Positions 36,951 through 46,471 of a DNA stretch of 64,000 nt are shown one piece after another. The first letter of the stretch is position 1; each line of letters opens with the position of its first letter. This DNA is from Bacteroidia bacterium. Its GTDB lineage: Bacteria; Bacteroidota; Bacteroidia; Chitinophagales; JAUHXS01. The stretch lies in assembly GCA_030426955.1 (NCBI GenBank), contig JAUHXS010000008.1, positions 91,655 to 155,654 on the forward strand, written 5' to 3'. The translations under genes were made by a program, and so were the position numbers. Below the pieces are notes generated by a model. That model saw nothing but the letters and a program-made list of their open reading frames with translations. It was not told the origin of the DNA and did no database searches.

Positions 36951-38141
36951 ATGGGAAATACAATAGTCGATCAGGTAAATTTTGAAGATACAGCCATAAC
37001 ATTTGAACATAAGTCTGATGCTGCATTACGAAAGGCTCGATTGCTTTTTAAAGTTATTGGTAGTCCATTACTCACTTTCATTGGAACGCGTTTGGCGGGG
37101 GTATCTGTTAGATTGCGTATTCCAGGCGCAAAGCTCTTAATAAAAAAAACAATTTATGAGCAATTTTGTGGAGGTGAGTCACTCTCAAAATGTAAACAAA
37201 CGGTTGACCAATTAGAAAAATACAATATAGGCACCATTCTAGATTATGCTTTGGAAGCAAAAGAAACAGAAGCTGATTTTGATACGACAAGAGATAATAT
37301 TATTAAGTCAATTGAGTATGCAAAAGTTAAAAAAAGCGTTCCACTAGTTAGTTTGAAACTTACAGGGCTAGGTAGATTTACCTTATTAGAAAAGGTAAGT
37401 GCAGGCAAAAAGTTAGATCAGCAAGAACAAGTTGAGTTTCAAAAAATACAAGAGAGGCTAGATGCGATTTGTTTGGCTGGAGTAGAAAATAATACAGGAG
37501 TATTTGTAGATGCAGAAGAAAGTTGGATTCAACAAGCTGTTGATGATCTAACGACGGAAATGATGCAACGATATAACAAAAACGAGGCGGTCGTCTATAA
37601 TACGATTCAGCTCTATCGACATGATCGTTTGGAATTTTTAAAAAAATCTTTTGAGCATGCCAGAGCAAATAATTACTTACTAGCAGTTAAAATTGTTAGA
37701 GGAGCATATATGGAAAAAGAACGGGATAGGGCAAAACGAATGGAATATGAATCACCGATACAACCTGATAAATCGGCATCAGATCGTGATTATAACTTGG
37801 CTGTAGAATTTTGCTTAGATAACTATAACCAGTTAGCACTTTGCGTTGCATCTCACAATGAGGAAAGTTGTAAGCTACTAGCAAAATTAATTGATGAAAA
37901 AGGACTTGAAAGAAACAACAAACGATTATTTTTTGCGCAACTGTATGGTATGAGCGATCATATTTCTTTCAATCTGGCACATCAAGGATATTATGTGACG
38001 AAGTACATTCCATACGGTCCAGTTGAAGAGGTAATACCGTACTTAAATAGAAGAGCACAAGAAAACACTTCTGTTGCTGGGCAAGTAGGACGTGAGTTGC
38101 AGCTGATTCATAAAGAGCTTAAAAGAAGAAAAAATGTCTAA
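36951..38141 (+). CDS. Proline dehydrogenase
   Basis: The 396-residue flavoenzyme matches the stand-alone PRODH domain of PutA. Recognisable parts are YEQFCGGESL near the N-terminus, LKLTGLGRF, and the C-terminal YGPVEEVIPYLNRRAQEN that binds proline carboxylate and FAD. It oxidises proline to pyrroline-5-carboxylate and passes electrons to quinone at the membrane. It ends three bases from the convergent HEPN gene. Confidence 0.92.
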   Translation: MGNTIVDQVNFEDTAITFEHKSDAALRKARLLFKVIGSPLLTFIGTRLAGVSVRLRIPGAKLLIKKTIYEQFCGGESLSKCKQTVDQLEKYNIGTILDYALEAKETEADFDTTRDNIIKSIEYAKVKKSVPLVSLKLTGLGRFTLLEKVSAGKKLDQQEQVEFQKIQERLDAICLAGVENNTGVFVDAEESWIQQAVDDLTTEMMQRYNKNEAVVYNTIQLYRHDRLEFLKKSFEHARANNYLLAVKIVRGAYMEKERDRAKRMEYESPIQPDKSASDRDYNLAVEFCLDNYNQLALCVASHNEESCKLLAKLIDEKGLERNNKRLFFAQLYGMSDHISFNLAHQGYYVTKYIPYGPVEEVIPYLNRRAQENTSVAGQVGRELQLIHKELKRRKNV

Positions 38142-38144
38142 GGA

Positions 38145-39008
38145 TTAATTACGAATTGTTTTCAGAATTGAAATGTGCTCTCTACAGATTATTTGAGTTA
38201 AGCTTATTAGCTGGGCGGTTTCTTTGAACCAGTATTCAAGTTGTTCTTCAATAATTGGAAATTCTTCAACATTTAAATACCTTCCACTTGCGTAGGCAAG
38301 GTCTAGATAGGCAAAAAAATCTTTTTCTTTTTTCGACGTTGTAGGAAAGGCAAGCGCTACTCTTGCGTCTAATTTTTTAATTTTTTTTCGAAGAATACTA
38401 AGTTGATGCTCTCTTGTTCTATGATGTTTGTATACCATTTCAATACAGGTATAACACATTTCACTACATTGATGTAAATTAAAGGCAGTCAACCCCCAAT
38501 GGTTTTTTTGTTTAGAGGTAATCGATAATTGAAAGAATAACTTTGCACGATTAAACCACACTCTATAATCACGAATAGCATAATATACTCGTTTGTGAGC
38601 ATTGATTTTCATCGAATCATTGAGTGTATATCTACCACTATTGTATATCTCAATCCCTTGTTTTTTTATATCACTAAACAGATAACAAACATCTTCTAAT
38701 TTGCTATTAACTATACTAATTGGATGAGCAATAATGTTCAAGTTGATGTTCAAAAATTTTATATGACTTTTAATCTCATTGCTGAATGCTTTGGCAGAGA
38801 GACGATCTCTAGTGACAACTAGTACATTGACAGTTGGTGGAAGTGCTTTTTTCTCTTTTATACATACAACTATTGAACCATATAAAACAATGCTCTCTGC
38901 TTTTCCCGCGGAAATAACATACTCTTTAATGATCTCAATAATATGAGCAACTTTATTACTAGGGGGAGAATAGTATGGCTGTTTAGGTTCATTGATAATA
39001 GCTAACAT
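38145..39008 (-). CDS. Degenerate nucleotidyltransferase fused to a HEPN domain
   Basis: Residues about 20-125 look like a polymerase-beta-type nucleotidyltransferase: VLYGS at 41-45 is the Gly-Ser motif, but the Asp pair that should follow is replaced by TVNVLVV, so the domain is probably inactive. Residues about 135-285 form a HEPN-like helical bundle (AFNLHQCSEMCYTCIEM; RTREHQLSIL at 197-206). HEPN proteins include RNases and substrate-binding modules; the canonical RxxxxxxH is not clear. The gene follows the XRE gene by two bases, like a toxin-antitoxin or sensor pair. Confidence 0.65.
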   Translation of the reverse strand: MLAIINEPKQPYYSPPSNKVAHIIEIIKEYVISAGKAESIVLYGSIVVCIKEKKALPPTVNVLVVTRDRLSAKAFSNEIKSHIKFLNINLNIIAHPISIVNSKLEDVCYLFSDIKKQGIEIYNSGRYTLNDSMKINAHKRVYYAIRDYRVWFNRAKLFFQLSITSKQKNHWGLTAFNLHQCSEMCYTCIEMVYKHHRTREHQLSILRKKIKKLDARVALAFPTTSKKEKDFFAYLDLAYASGRYLNVEEFPIIEEQLEYWFKETAQLISLTQIICREHISILKTIRN

Positions 39009-39010
39009 CT

Positions 39011-39319
39011 TTATGTTTTCTTTTTATAGTAATTGACTTTTTCTTCAGCCAGTTTTAGAATGTTTATATCATTTTCTTCGATGATTTGATAAGCAATATT
39101 ATCACTAATAAGTTGTTGTAAGAGTTCTTTTGAATCAGTTTTAAAAAACTTGGCCATGGTTTCAATTAACTCTTTGCTTGGTTGCCTTTCATTTCGCTCA
39201 AATTTTGCTAACAAAGATGGGTCGATATCTAAATGTGCAGCCACCTTTCTTAATGGAAGTTCTTTTTCTTGTCTCAAGCGTCTAAGTTGCTCTCCGAATG
39301 TTGTGATTTTTTTGGACAA
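39011..39319 (-). CDS. XRE-family regulator paired with the HEPN gene
   Basis: This 102-residue protein has an XRE helix-turn-helix at about 8-62 (FGEQLRRLRQEKELPLRKVA, PSLLAKFERNERQPS) and a short helical tail. The only plausible start is TTG at 39319; an in-frame TAA lies two codons upstream. The start codon lies inside the first of three TTGGACAAAAT sites, which suggests that the protein represses its own unit. Confidence 0.82.
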   Translation of the reverse strand: MSKKITTFGEQLRRLRQEKELPLRKVAAHLDIDPSLLAKFERNERQPSKELIETMAKFFKTDSKELLQQLISDNIAYQIIEENDINILKLAEEKVNYYKKKT

Positions 39320-39375
39320 AATTTATCAGGACTTATTTTGTCCAAAAGTAATTAATTTTTTCAATTGGACAAAAT
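39312..39375 (-). promoter_or_regulatory. Operator array of the XRE-HEPN unit
   Basis: TTGGACAAAAT occurs at 39312-39322, as its reverse complement at 39335-39345, and again at 39365-39375. The first two form an inverted repeat with a 12-base gap over the start codon. An exact 11-base word three times in 64 bases upstream of a helix-turn-helix gene is very likely its binding site. Confidence 0.7.
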
Positions 39376-39484
39376 CTGACCAAATATTTTTTCACTAATC
39401 ACTAATCACTAATCCTCTTGTTGTGTTTATAACTTATAGGTCATCAACTATGAACTCTAAACTCAAAACTTATAAATTTGTTTT

Positions 39485-40279
39485 ATGCAAGCATATCTAG
39501 ACTTACTTCAACACATTGTCGATAACGGAACTGTAAAAGAAGACCGAACAGGTACAGGAACTAAAAGTGTTTTTGGTTACCAAATGCGCTTTGATCTCTC
39601 GGAAGGATTCCCTTGCCTTACCACTAAGAAATTGCATTTAAGGTCAATTATCCATGAGTTACTTTGGTTCTTAAAAGGAGATACTAACATTAAATACTTA
39701 AAGGAAAATAAGGTTTCAATATGGGATGAGTGGGCGGATGAAAATGGAGATTTGGGCCCAGTATACGGTCATCAGTGGCGATCTTGGCCAACACCAAACG
39801 GAGAAACGGTAGACCAGGTAACTAATTTAGTTAATCAAATAAAGAATAATCCTGATTCAAGAAGGTTGATTGTGAGTGCTTGGAATGTTGCAGATATTGA
39901 ACATATGGCATTGCCACCTTGTCATTGTTTGTTTCAATTCTATGTCGCTAACGGAAAGCTGTCTTGTCAGCTTTATCAAAGAAGTGCAGATGTATTTTTA
40001 GGAGTCCCTTTCAATATTGCTTCATATGCGTTATTGACTATAATGTTGGCACAGGTCTGTGATTTAGAAGTAGGAGAATTTGTGCATACTTTTGGAGATG
40101 CACATCTTTATCTCAACCACTTGGAGCAAACAGAATTGCAGTTGACAAGGTCACCAAGGTCTTTGCCACAAATGAAAATCAATCCTGATGTAAAGTCAAT
40201 TTTTGACTTCGTATATGAGGATTTTGAGTTAGTCAATTACGATCCCCATCCACATATAAAAGCTGCGGTAGCTGTTTAG
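39485..40279 (+). CDS. thyA: Thymidylate synthase
   Basis: ThyA methylates dUMP to dTMP using methylene-tetrahydrofolate. The 264-residue protein has the nucleophile Cys146 in [11 protein letters not shown], the [11 protein letters not shown] loop, RRLIVSAWN, and [18 protein letters not shown]. Length and motifs are typical. TAAATTTG at 39473 could be a -7 element but is very close to the start. No dihydrofolate reductase gene follows. Confidence 0.98.
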   Translation: MQAYLDLLQHIVDNGTVKEDRTGTGTKSVFGYQMRFDLSEGFPCLTTKKLHLRSIIHELLWFLKGDTNIKYLKENKVSIWDEWADENGDLGPVYGHQWRSWPTPNGETVDQVTNLVNQIKNNPDSRRLIVSAWNVADIEHMALPPCHCLFQFYVANGKLSCQLYQRSADVFLGVPFNIASYALLTIMLAQVCDLEVGEFVHTFGDAHLYLNHLEQTELQLTRSPRSLPQMKINPDVKSIFDFVYEDFELVNYDPHPHIKAAVAV

Positions 40280-40284
40280 TAAGG

Positions 40285-41043
40285 CTAATTGTATTCTTCG
40301 TACTTGATTGTTTCGCCTCCTTGCCTGATCACTTCTTTTCGTTTTTTTCCATCAGGATAATAGCACACTTCCTGCATATCATCTAGATTATTGGTGTATT
40401 CTCCCTCGCAGTTGATCTGGCCATTGTCATAATAATAAATGAACTTACCATATTCTTTTCCGTCCTTATAAAAGCCTTCTGCTTCAAGGGTTCCATTTTC
40501 GTAATATGCTTTGTAAGGGCCGTTTTCTCTATTATTATCGAAATGTGTTTCATCCTTCAATTGCCCATTTTCGTAATAGCTTTTCCAAAGACCCTTCATG
40601 GTTTCATCAACATAATTTCCCTCAATCTTAAGCTTTCCATTTTCGTGGTAGGCCTTGTAGCTACCGTGAAATTTACCATTTTCATATATTTCTTCAATTT
40701 CTAATTGACCATCAGGATAGTATAATTTACGGTAGCCATGAGGTTGCCCATTTTGAAAAATAGCTTCCTCGACGAGCTTACCTTGACTGGAGAAAACCTG
40801 CTGCTTCCCACTCATTTTATTATTTTGAAAATTGTATACAGACATTAAGGTGCCGTCTTCAAAATACATGGTATCTGGACCTTCTCTAATCACACTATCT
40901 TTTGTTTTTAAAACGAAATACTTTTCCTTGAGTATCGTCTTGCTTGAATCATACCATTCTTTGACAAGTTTGAGTTGTTGCTCTTTCTGTTGACAAGAGT
41001 AAATTAATACGATACAGATGAGTAATAAGCTGTACTTTCTCAT
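40285..41043 (-). CDS. MORN-repeat lipoprotein
   Basis: The protein has a lipoprotein signal (SLLLICIVLIYSC) and then about eight MORN-type repeats of 20-23 residues with the pattern YYENGQLKxExxYxNGxxxGxxKxYY. Such proteins occur widely in Bacteroidota and are often labelled YwqK-like antitoxins without evidence. It should sit on the outside or periplasmic face of a membrane. The start is ATG at 41043; the longer frame from 41064 adds seven residues before the signal. It is convergent with thyA. Confidence 0.8.
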   Translation of the reverse strand: MRKYSLLLICIVLIYSCQQKEQQLKLVKEWYDSSKTILKEKYFVLKTKDSVIREGPDTMYFEDGTLMSVYNFQNNKMSGKQQVFSSQGKLVEEAIFQNGQPHGYRKLYYPDGQLEIEEIYENGKFHGSYKAYHENGKLKIEGNYVDETMKGLWKSYYENGQLKDETHFDNNRENGPYKAYYENGTLEAEGFYKDGKEYGKFIYYYDNGQINCEGEYTNNLDDMQEVCYYPDGKKRKEVIRQGGETIKYEEYN

Positions 41044-41113
41044 AAATTCTATTTTACTTTGCATGACATAAAATTAACGATAAAAGGAATATTTTATCTA
41101 AAACAAACAAAAT

Positions 41114-41935
41114 ATGTCATCAAACCATCAAACTATCATAGAATCAGCTTGGGAAAACCGTGATTTATTAAAAGAAAGTGGCACACAACAAGCTATTCGA
41201 GATGTGATTGAAGAAATCGACAAAGGTAGGTTAAGAACTGCAGAACCTTTAGGAGATAGTGAATGGAAGGTAAATGAGTGGGTTAAAAAAGCGGTGATTT
41301 TGTATTTTCCGATCCAACAAATGGAAACGATTGAGGTTGGGCCATTTGAGTTCCACGATAAAATGGCGTTGAAGTCAAACTATAAAGAGCTAGGCGTAAG
41401 AGTAGTTCCTCATGCTGTTGCAAGGTATGGAGCGTATATTTCTGCTGGTGTTGTGATGATGCCTTCTTATGTGAATATTGGTGCTTATGTAGATGCAGGA
41501 ACAATGGTAGATACTTGGGCAACAGTTGGTTCGTGTGCTCAGATTGGCAAAAACGTACATTTAAGCGGTGGAGTCGGTATTGGAGGGGTTTTAGAGCCAA
41601 TACAAGCGGCTCCTGTTATTATAGAAGATGATTGTTTTATCGGTTCGAGATGTATTGTTGTGGAAGGCGTTCATGTGGAGAAAGAGGCCGTTCTAGGGGC
41701 TAATGTTACATTGACTATGTCAACTAAAATTATAGATGTGAGTGGAGATGAGCCAATTGAATACAAAGGCCGAGTCCCTTCAGGATCAGTGGTTATTCCA
41801 GGGAGTTATAAAAAGCAATTTCCTGCTGGAGAGTATAGTGTTTCTTGCGCCTTGATTATTGGTAAACGAAAAGAATCTACCAATAAAAAGACTTCTCTTA
41901 ATGATGCGTTGAGAGATTTTGGTGTTGCGGTTTAA
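41114..41935 (+). CDS. dapD: Tetrahydrodipicolinate N-succinyltransferase DapD
   Basis: DapD transfers succinyl from succinyl-CoA to tetrahydrodipicolinate in lysine and diaminopimelate synthesis. The 273-residue protein has the left-handed beta-helix repeats (MMPSYVNIGAYVDAGTMVDTWATVG, GGVGIGGVLEP) and the DDCFIGSRCIVVEGV segment. Length is normal. No other dap genes are in the window. Confidence 0.96.
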   Translation: MSSNHQTIIESAWENRDLLKESGTQQAIRDVIEEIDKGRLRTAEPLGDSEWKVNEWVKKAVILYFPIQQMETIEVGPFEFHDKMALKSNYKELGVRVVPHAVARYGAYISAGVVMMPSYVNIGAYVDAGTMVDTWATVGSCAQIGKNVHLSGGVGIGGVLEPIQAAPVIIEDDCFIGSRCIVVEGVHVEKEAVLGANVTLTMSTKIIDVSGDEPIEYKGRVPSGSVVIPGSYKKQFPAGEYSVSCALIIGKRKESTNKKTSLNDALRDFGVAV

Positions 41936-42126
41936 GCTATTTCTAAAGTTGCATACTCTTTTTTATATGCCTTGTCTTTATTCTATCTGAGTATAAAAAA
42001 CATAGAGTGTTTATTACGAAATGGTTATATCGATATTCGTAGCCTTCCGTGAATTAATTTGTTATTTTTTCTACTTGAAGCGTAGTTTCTTTTTTTAGAT
42101 ATTATTATCTCAATTAATTCAATATT

Positions 42127-44076
42127 ATGAGGTACAAAATAATATTTCTGTCAATCTCTTTAATCTTTTCATTGACTGTATATGCTCAAAAAGAAGCTCA
42201 GCAGTGGTATTTTGGCAATGGCTTTGGCTTTATTTTTAATGACACATCATTAGTAAACCCTACGCCAATAAGTAATACTGGCTATCCAAACGGATTTGAA
42301 AACAATGCCAATATATGTGATGCGTGTACAGGAGAGTCCTTATTTTGGACTAATGGTTTAGAAGTGAGAGACTCCGTAGCTTCAATCATGCAAGGTGGAA
42401 ATTCTTTGTCGGGGAGTAGTAGTTCATCAGATGGAGTAATTATCGTACCACTTCCAGGAAATGACTCTTTGTATTACATTTTTATAGCAGATGACTGTTG
42501 TGGCGACCCCAACCCTTATACAGGTATATCTTATTCAATGGTAAATATAAATGCTAATGGTGGTCTAGGGGAAGTTGTCTTTAAAGACAGCCTTTTGGAT
42601 GATTCAAGAAACTACTTAGAAAGTGTGACAGCTGTTCATCATGCAAATAGATCTGATATATGGGTACTTTTTAGAGATGATGAGGATAAGTTTTACTCTT
42701 TTTTAGTAACAAAAAATGGTCTTGATGCAACTGCTACAAAAGTTTCTACGGTAGACGATATATCAGGATTGCCAGCAAATAAAAGAAGAGGGCAAATAAA
42801 AATTTCTCCTAACGGATCAAAAGTTTCTATGAATGTGCATGATTTACAACAGGTGTACGATTTTGATGATGTAACTGGAGAGGTCTCTAATCCATTACAA
42901 CTAGGAAGTAGAAAAAGGGGGTATGGAACTAACTTTTCACAAGATGCTTCAAAAGTCTACTATTCACATGAGATAATGGTAGCAGGCGATACTACTTTTA
43001 TTACACAATTCGATTTATCATTAACAAATACCGTGACAATTGTTGCTTCCAAAGTTGACTTAGATACGGTTGTTGCAAATTTTAAAGGAGCAAAGTTTAC
43101 GGACATTGCTCTGGGGCCAAATGGGAAAATTTATATTCATAGCTTTGGTAGTGGAAGCGGGCTTCAGTCAAGGAGAATAAGCGTAATACATAATCCGAAT
43201 CAAGCAGGATTTGGCTGTAACTATATAGGCCAGCAAATCGTTTTAGGCCCTCCAGGAAGTGGCGCGGCAACTTCATCTAATTTTATTCAAAGCTATTTTT
43301 CCGAACAATATATCAGTGCAAACGGTTTTTTAGAGGCAAATTATACAGTTCCTGATACAATGCTTTGCGAAGTAGATTCCTTAACTATTGAAGCTTCAAT
43401 TAATTCCCGCGTTTACAAGCAACGCTGGGAAATAAAAGATTCACTAAATAATCTTGTTTATGAAGACAGTGCCATTAGTACAAAGTTTTTATTGGAAGAA
43501 GGAACTTACTATATATCATTGGTGATAGAGGATAAATGTGGCATTTGGTCAGACACTATTCTAGATACTATGAGCATTGGTTTATATGATGATCCCGAAT
43601 ATTTTGTGCCATCAGATACCATATGTGATATAAAAGGGAGGATAACTCTTGCTTTATCTGGAAATGCTGAGGAATACATATGGTCAACAGAGGAAACAAC
43701 AGAGACGATTGAAGTTACTCAAGCAGGAGTTTACTCTTTAGAATATATAATGGATAATGGTTGCTCTTATTATGATACAACTTTTGTAGAAGAAGAAAAC
43801 TGTCAATATTTATTATTTATTCCGAATGCTGTTAGAATAAGAGATTCCGACTCAGAAACATTTTGGAATATTCGAGTTGATAGATTCTCTAAATATTCCA
43901 TTTCAATATATGATAGATGGGGATCCGTAATATATAATTCAATGAATAATAGTAGTGTGAAAATTAATATGGATAATTTGGAGAACGCTGTTTTGACCTA
44001 CAAATTTGAAGGAATTGATCTTTATGGAGAAGAGATAAGAAGGGTAGGAAATATTACACTAATTAAACTAGATTAA
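42127..44076 (+). CDS. Secreted protein with type B T9SS sorting domain
   Basis: The 649-residue protein has a signal peptide (IIFLSISLIFSLTVYAQ), a region resembling beta-propeller repeats (about 30-400), Ig/PKD-like parts, and a C-terminal gliding-motility-associated domain (LLFIPNAV, SISIYDRWGSVIYNS). Type B domains direct export by the type IX secretion system and attachment by a PorP/SprF partner. Cysteines in pairs (ANICDACTG, DDCCGD) suggest disulfides. The ligand or activity is unknown. Confidence 0.82.
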   Translation: MRYKIIFLSISLIFSLTVYAQKEAQQWYFGNGFGFIFNDTSLVNPTPISNTGYPNGFENNANICDACTGESLFWTNGLEVRDSVASIMQGGNSLSGSSSSSDGVIIVPLPGNDSLYYIFIADDCCGDPNPYTGISYSMVNINANGGLGEVVFKDSLLDDSRNYLESVTAVHHANRSDIWVLFRDDEDKFYSFLVTKNGLDATATKVSTVDDISGLPANKRRGQIKISPNGSKVSMNVHDLQQVYDFDDVTGEVSNPLQLGSRKRGYGTNFSQDASKVYYSHEIMVAGDTTFITQFDLSLTNTVTIVASKVDLDTVVANFKGAKFTDIALGPNGKIYIHSFGSGSGLQSRRISVIHNPNQAGFGCNYIGQQIVLGPPGSGAATSSNFIQSYFSEQYISANGFLEANYTVPDTMLCEVDSLTIEASINSRVYKQRWEIKDSLNNLVYEDSAISTKFLLEEGTYYISLVIEDKCGIWSDTILDTMSIGLYDDPEYFVPSDTICDIKGRITLALSGNAEEYIWSTEETTETIEVTQAGVYSLEYIMDNGCSYYDTTFVEEENCQYLLFIPNAVRIRDSDSETFWNIRVDRFSKYSISIYDRWGSVIYNSMNNSSVKINMDNLENAVLTYKFEGIDLYGEEIRRVGNITLIKLD

Positions 44077-44093
44077 ACTCAAGCCTAGTTTAA
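44063..44093. terminator. Bidirectional terminator between convergent genes
   Basis: TTAAACTAG (44063-44071) pairs with CTAGTTTAA (44085-44093) around a 13-base loop. It overlaps the ends of the T9SS cargo gene and of yqgE and could end both transcripts. Confidence 0.55.
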
Positions 44094-44639
44094 AGATGGG
44101 TCTTCTGGGAAATTAGCCATAATAGCGTACTTCTGATCCATAGTTTTTAGAATGTCTTGCCAAAGTGTTTCTGTATTATTACTGAAAATAAACTCCTCTT
44201 TTGCAGGACTGACGATCCATGACTTCTCTTTGATTTCCATATCCAGTTGTCCTGCAGACCAACCCGAGTAACCAATAAAAAAGAGGATCTCATTTTTATT
44301 TACTTTTCCTAGATCAATGAGGACTTTAAGCGCGTCAAAATCTCCTCCCCAATAAATGTCTCCAATTACATGAAGACAACCTTCTAAGTTTTCAAGCTTA
44401 TGAATAAAATGCAATGTTTCTGGTTGAACAGGTCCTCCATTATAAACTGGAACATCAAACTCAGGAAAGCCCTCTAGTGTATCCTCAATGGAAAGATGCA
44501 TATTTTTATTCAAAACAAATCCAACAGATCCCTCGTGATTGTGTTCAGTTAGGAGAATGACCGTCCTTTTAAAATTTGGGTCAGGCAAAAACGGTTCTGA
44601 GATTAAAAAATCTCCTTTTTGAGGGGCTTTAATGGGCAT
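44085..44639 (-). CDS. YqgE/AlgH family protein
   Basis: The 184-residue protein matches the YqgE/AlgH family (GDFLISEPFLPDPNFKRTVILL, HNHEGSVGFVLNK, YNGGPVQPETLHFIH, GYSGWSAGQLDMEI). Family function is uncertain; AlgH was named from alginate regulation. It is cytoplasmic and has no close operon partner. Confidence 0.93.
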   Translation of the reverse strand: MPIKAPQKGDFLISEPFLPDPNFKRTVILLTEHNHEGSVGFVLNKNMHLSIEDTLEGFPEFDVPVYNGGPVQPETLHFIHKLENLEGCLHVIGDIYWGGDFDALKVLIDLGKVNKNEILFFIGYSGWSAGQLDMEIKEKSWIVSPAKEEFIFSNNTETLWQDILKTMDQKYAIMANFPEDPSLN

Positions 44640-44779
44640 AGTTCATAATATCCACCATTAAATATATAAATTATTCATTACCTATTATATACTTTGATAA
44701 ATAAGATAACATTAGCTATTGAGAATGTTTAAAAACCACATTTTTTGTGGATAAAAACAAATTCCGTGCTGGATTTATG

Positions 44780-44802
44780 TATAGAAAAAATCTATACCTT
44801 TG
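44780..44802 (+). promoter_or_regulatory. -7 element and overlapping inverted repeat upstream of pckA
   Basis: TACCTTTG (44795-44802) fits the -7 element, with TTTA (44774-44777) 17 bases upstream. TATAGA (44780-44785) and TCTATA (44791-44796) form an inverted repeat that overlaps it, a placement expected for repression of a gluconeogenic gene. The regulator is not known. Confidence 0.45.
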
Positions 44803-44846
44803 ATTTTACGCCGTTTTGTAGGGATGGATCATTAAAATAAACCATT

Positions 44847-46460
44847 ATGGTAGATGCTGATAAGAAAAACGAGAAGAAGAATTTAACATATCTAGGATTT
44901 AACAACTCCAATACAATCCATTGGAATTTAACTGCAGAAGAACTTACAAATAGAACATTAGAATTAAACCAAGGTAGTTTATCCAGTACTGGTGCACTTG
45001 TTATTAAGACTGGTGAATTTACTGGCAGATCTCCTAAAGACAGGTTTATTGTAAAAGACTCAAAAACCAACAGTACGGTTGATTGGGGCAATATTAATAT
45101 CCCATTTGAGGCAAATCATTTTGATGCGCTTTATAATAAAGTAATTGACTTCTTGAACGATAAGGAGCTATATGTAAGGGATGCTTATGCATGTGCAGAC
45201 CCTGAGTACCAGCTTAATATAAGAGTCATTACACAGTATCCTTGGCAGAATTTATTTGCCAATAATATGTTTTTGCGTCCTTCTGATGATGAGATAGCGG
45301 AGATGTCTCCCGAGTGGACCATCATTAATGCACCAGAGTTTATGGCCGACCCTAAAGCTGACCATACTAGACAACATAATTTTGCGGTAATCAACTTTAC
45401 TAAAAAAGTGATTTTAGTTGGTGGTACTGGCTATACTGGTGAAATCAAGAAAGGCATTTTTTCAGTGCTCAACTATATTCTTCCGCAAGAAAGAAACGTA
45501 CTGTCTATGCACTGCTCTGCTAACATTGGTAAAGATGGAGATACAGCCATATTTTTTGGTTTGTCAGGAACTGGAAAAACAACTTTATCTGCAGACCCAA
45601 ACAGAAAGTTAATCGGTGATGACGAACACGGCTGGTCTGGAGATGCTGTGTTTAACTTTGAGGGAGGTTGCTATGCAAAGTGTATAGATTTAAGTGCAGA
45701 AAAAGAACCACAAATATTCAACGCAATTAAAAGTGGTGCGCTATTAGAAAACGTTAAGTTTGTAAACGGCTCAGATGTAGTCGATTATGAAAATGTTTCA
45801 ATTACGGAGAATACAAGAGCTGCGTATCCAATTTATCATATTGATAATATTGCTGAGCCCTCAATAGGATATAACCCTAAAAATATTTTTTTCTTAACTT
45901 ATGATGCTTTTGGTGTCCTGCCTCCGATATCAAAACTGAATAAAGGTCAGGCAATGTATCACTTTATTTCTGGGTATACCTCAAAAGTAGCGGGAACAGA
46001 GACTGGCGTTACGGAACCAAGTCCTACTTTCTCAGCTTGTTTTGGTGCTCCATTCATGCCTTTACATCCTACTCAGTATGCTGAAATGTTAGGAGAAAAA
46101 ATGGAAAAACATAATGTGAACGTTTGGTTAATCAATACAGGATTATCAGGCGGTGCATATGGTGTTGGGAAAAGGATGAAGTTGTCTCTCACTAGGGCAA
46201 TGATTAAAGCTGCTTTAGAAGGAAAGCTTAATAATGTGAACTACAAAGAGCATAGCGTATTTGGTCTGAAAATGCCAGAAGCCTGTGAAGGAGTCCCTGC
46301 TGAAATTCTCTATCCAAGAAATACATGGGCTGATAAACAGGCTTATGATACAAAAGCTAAAGAATTAGCACAAGCTTTTATTGATAATTTTGACCAGTTT
46401 GCAAGCAAAGCTAGTGCTGATATTATGGCAGCGGCTCCAAAGGCAATGGCTACGGTATAA
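44847..46460 (+). CDS. pckA: Phosphoenolpyruvate carboxykinase (ATP)
   Basis: PckA converts oxaloacetate and ATP to phosphoenolpyruvate and CO2, the entry step of gluconeogenesis. The 537-residue protein has the kinase loop GLSGTGKTT (238-246), LIGDDEHGW, the FTGRSPKDRF substrate site and the GYTSKVAGTE segment. Length fits the ATP-dependent family. Confidence 0.98.
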   Translation: MVDADKKNEKKNLTYLGFNNSNTIHWNLTAEELTNRTLELNQGSLSSTGALVIKTGEFTGRSPKDRFIVKDSKTNSTVDWGNINIPFEANHFDALYNKVIDFLNDKELYVRDAYACADPEYQLNIRVITQYPWQNLFANNMFLRPSDDEIAEMSPEWTIINAPEFMADPKADHTRQHNFAVINFTKKVILVGGTGYTGEIKKGIFSVLNYILPQERNVLSMHCSANIGKDGDTAIFFGLSGTGKTTLSADPNRKLIGDDEHGWSGDAVFNFEGGCYAKCIDLSAEKEPQIFNAIKSGALLENVKFVNGSDVVDYENVSITENTRAAYPIYHIDNIAEPSIGYNPKNIFFLTYDAFGVLPPISKLNKGQAMYHFISGYTSKVAGTETGVTEPSPTFSACFGAPFMPLHPTQYAEMLGEKMEKHNVNVWLINTGLSGGAYGVGKRMKLSLTRAMIKAALEGKLNNVNYKEHSVFGLKMPEACEGVPAEILYPRNTWADKQAYDTKAKELAQAFIDNFDQFASKASADIMAAAPKAMATV

Positions 46461-46471
46461 AAGTTTTTGCG

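Noticed and set aside
40285..41043. MORN-repeat lipoprotein as a true antitoxin
   Set aside because: The antitoxin label for such proteins is not backed by a toxin gene here, and the lipoprotein signal argues against it.
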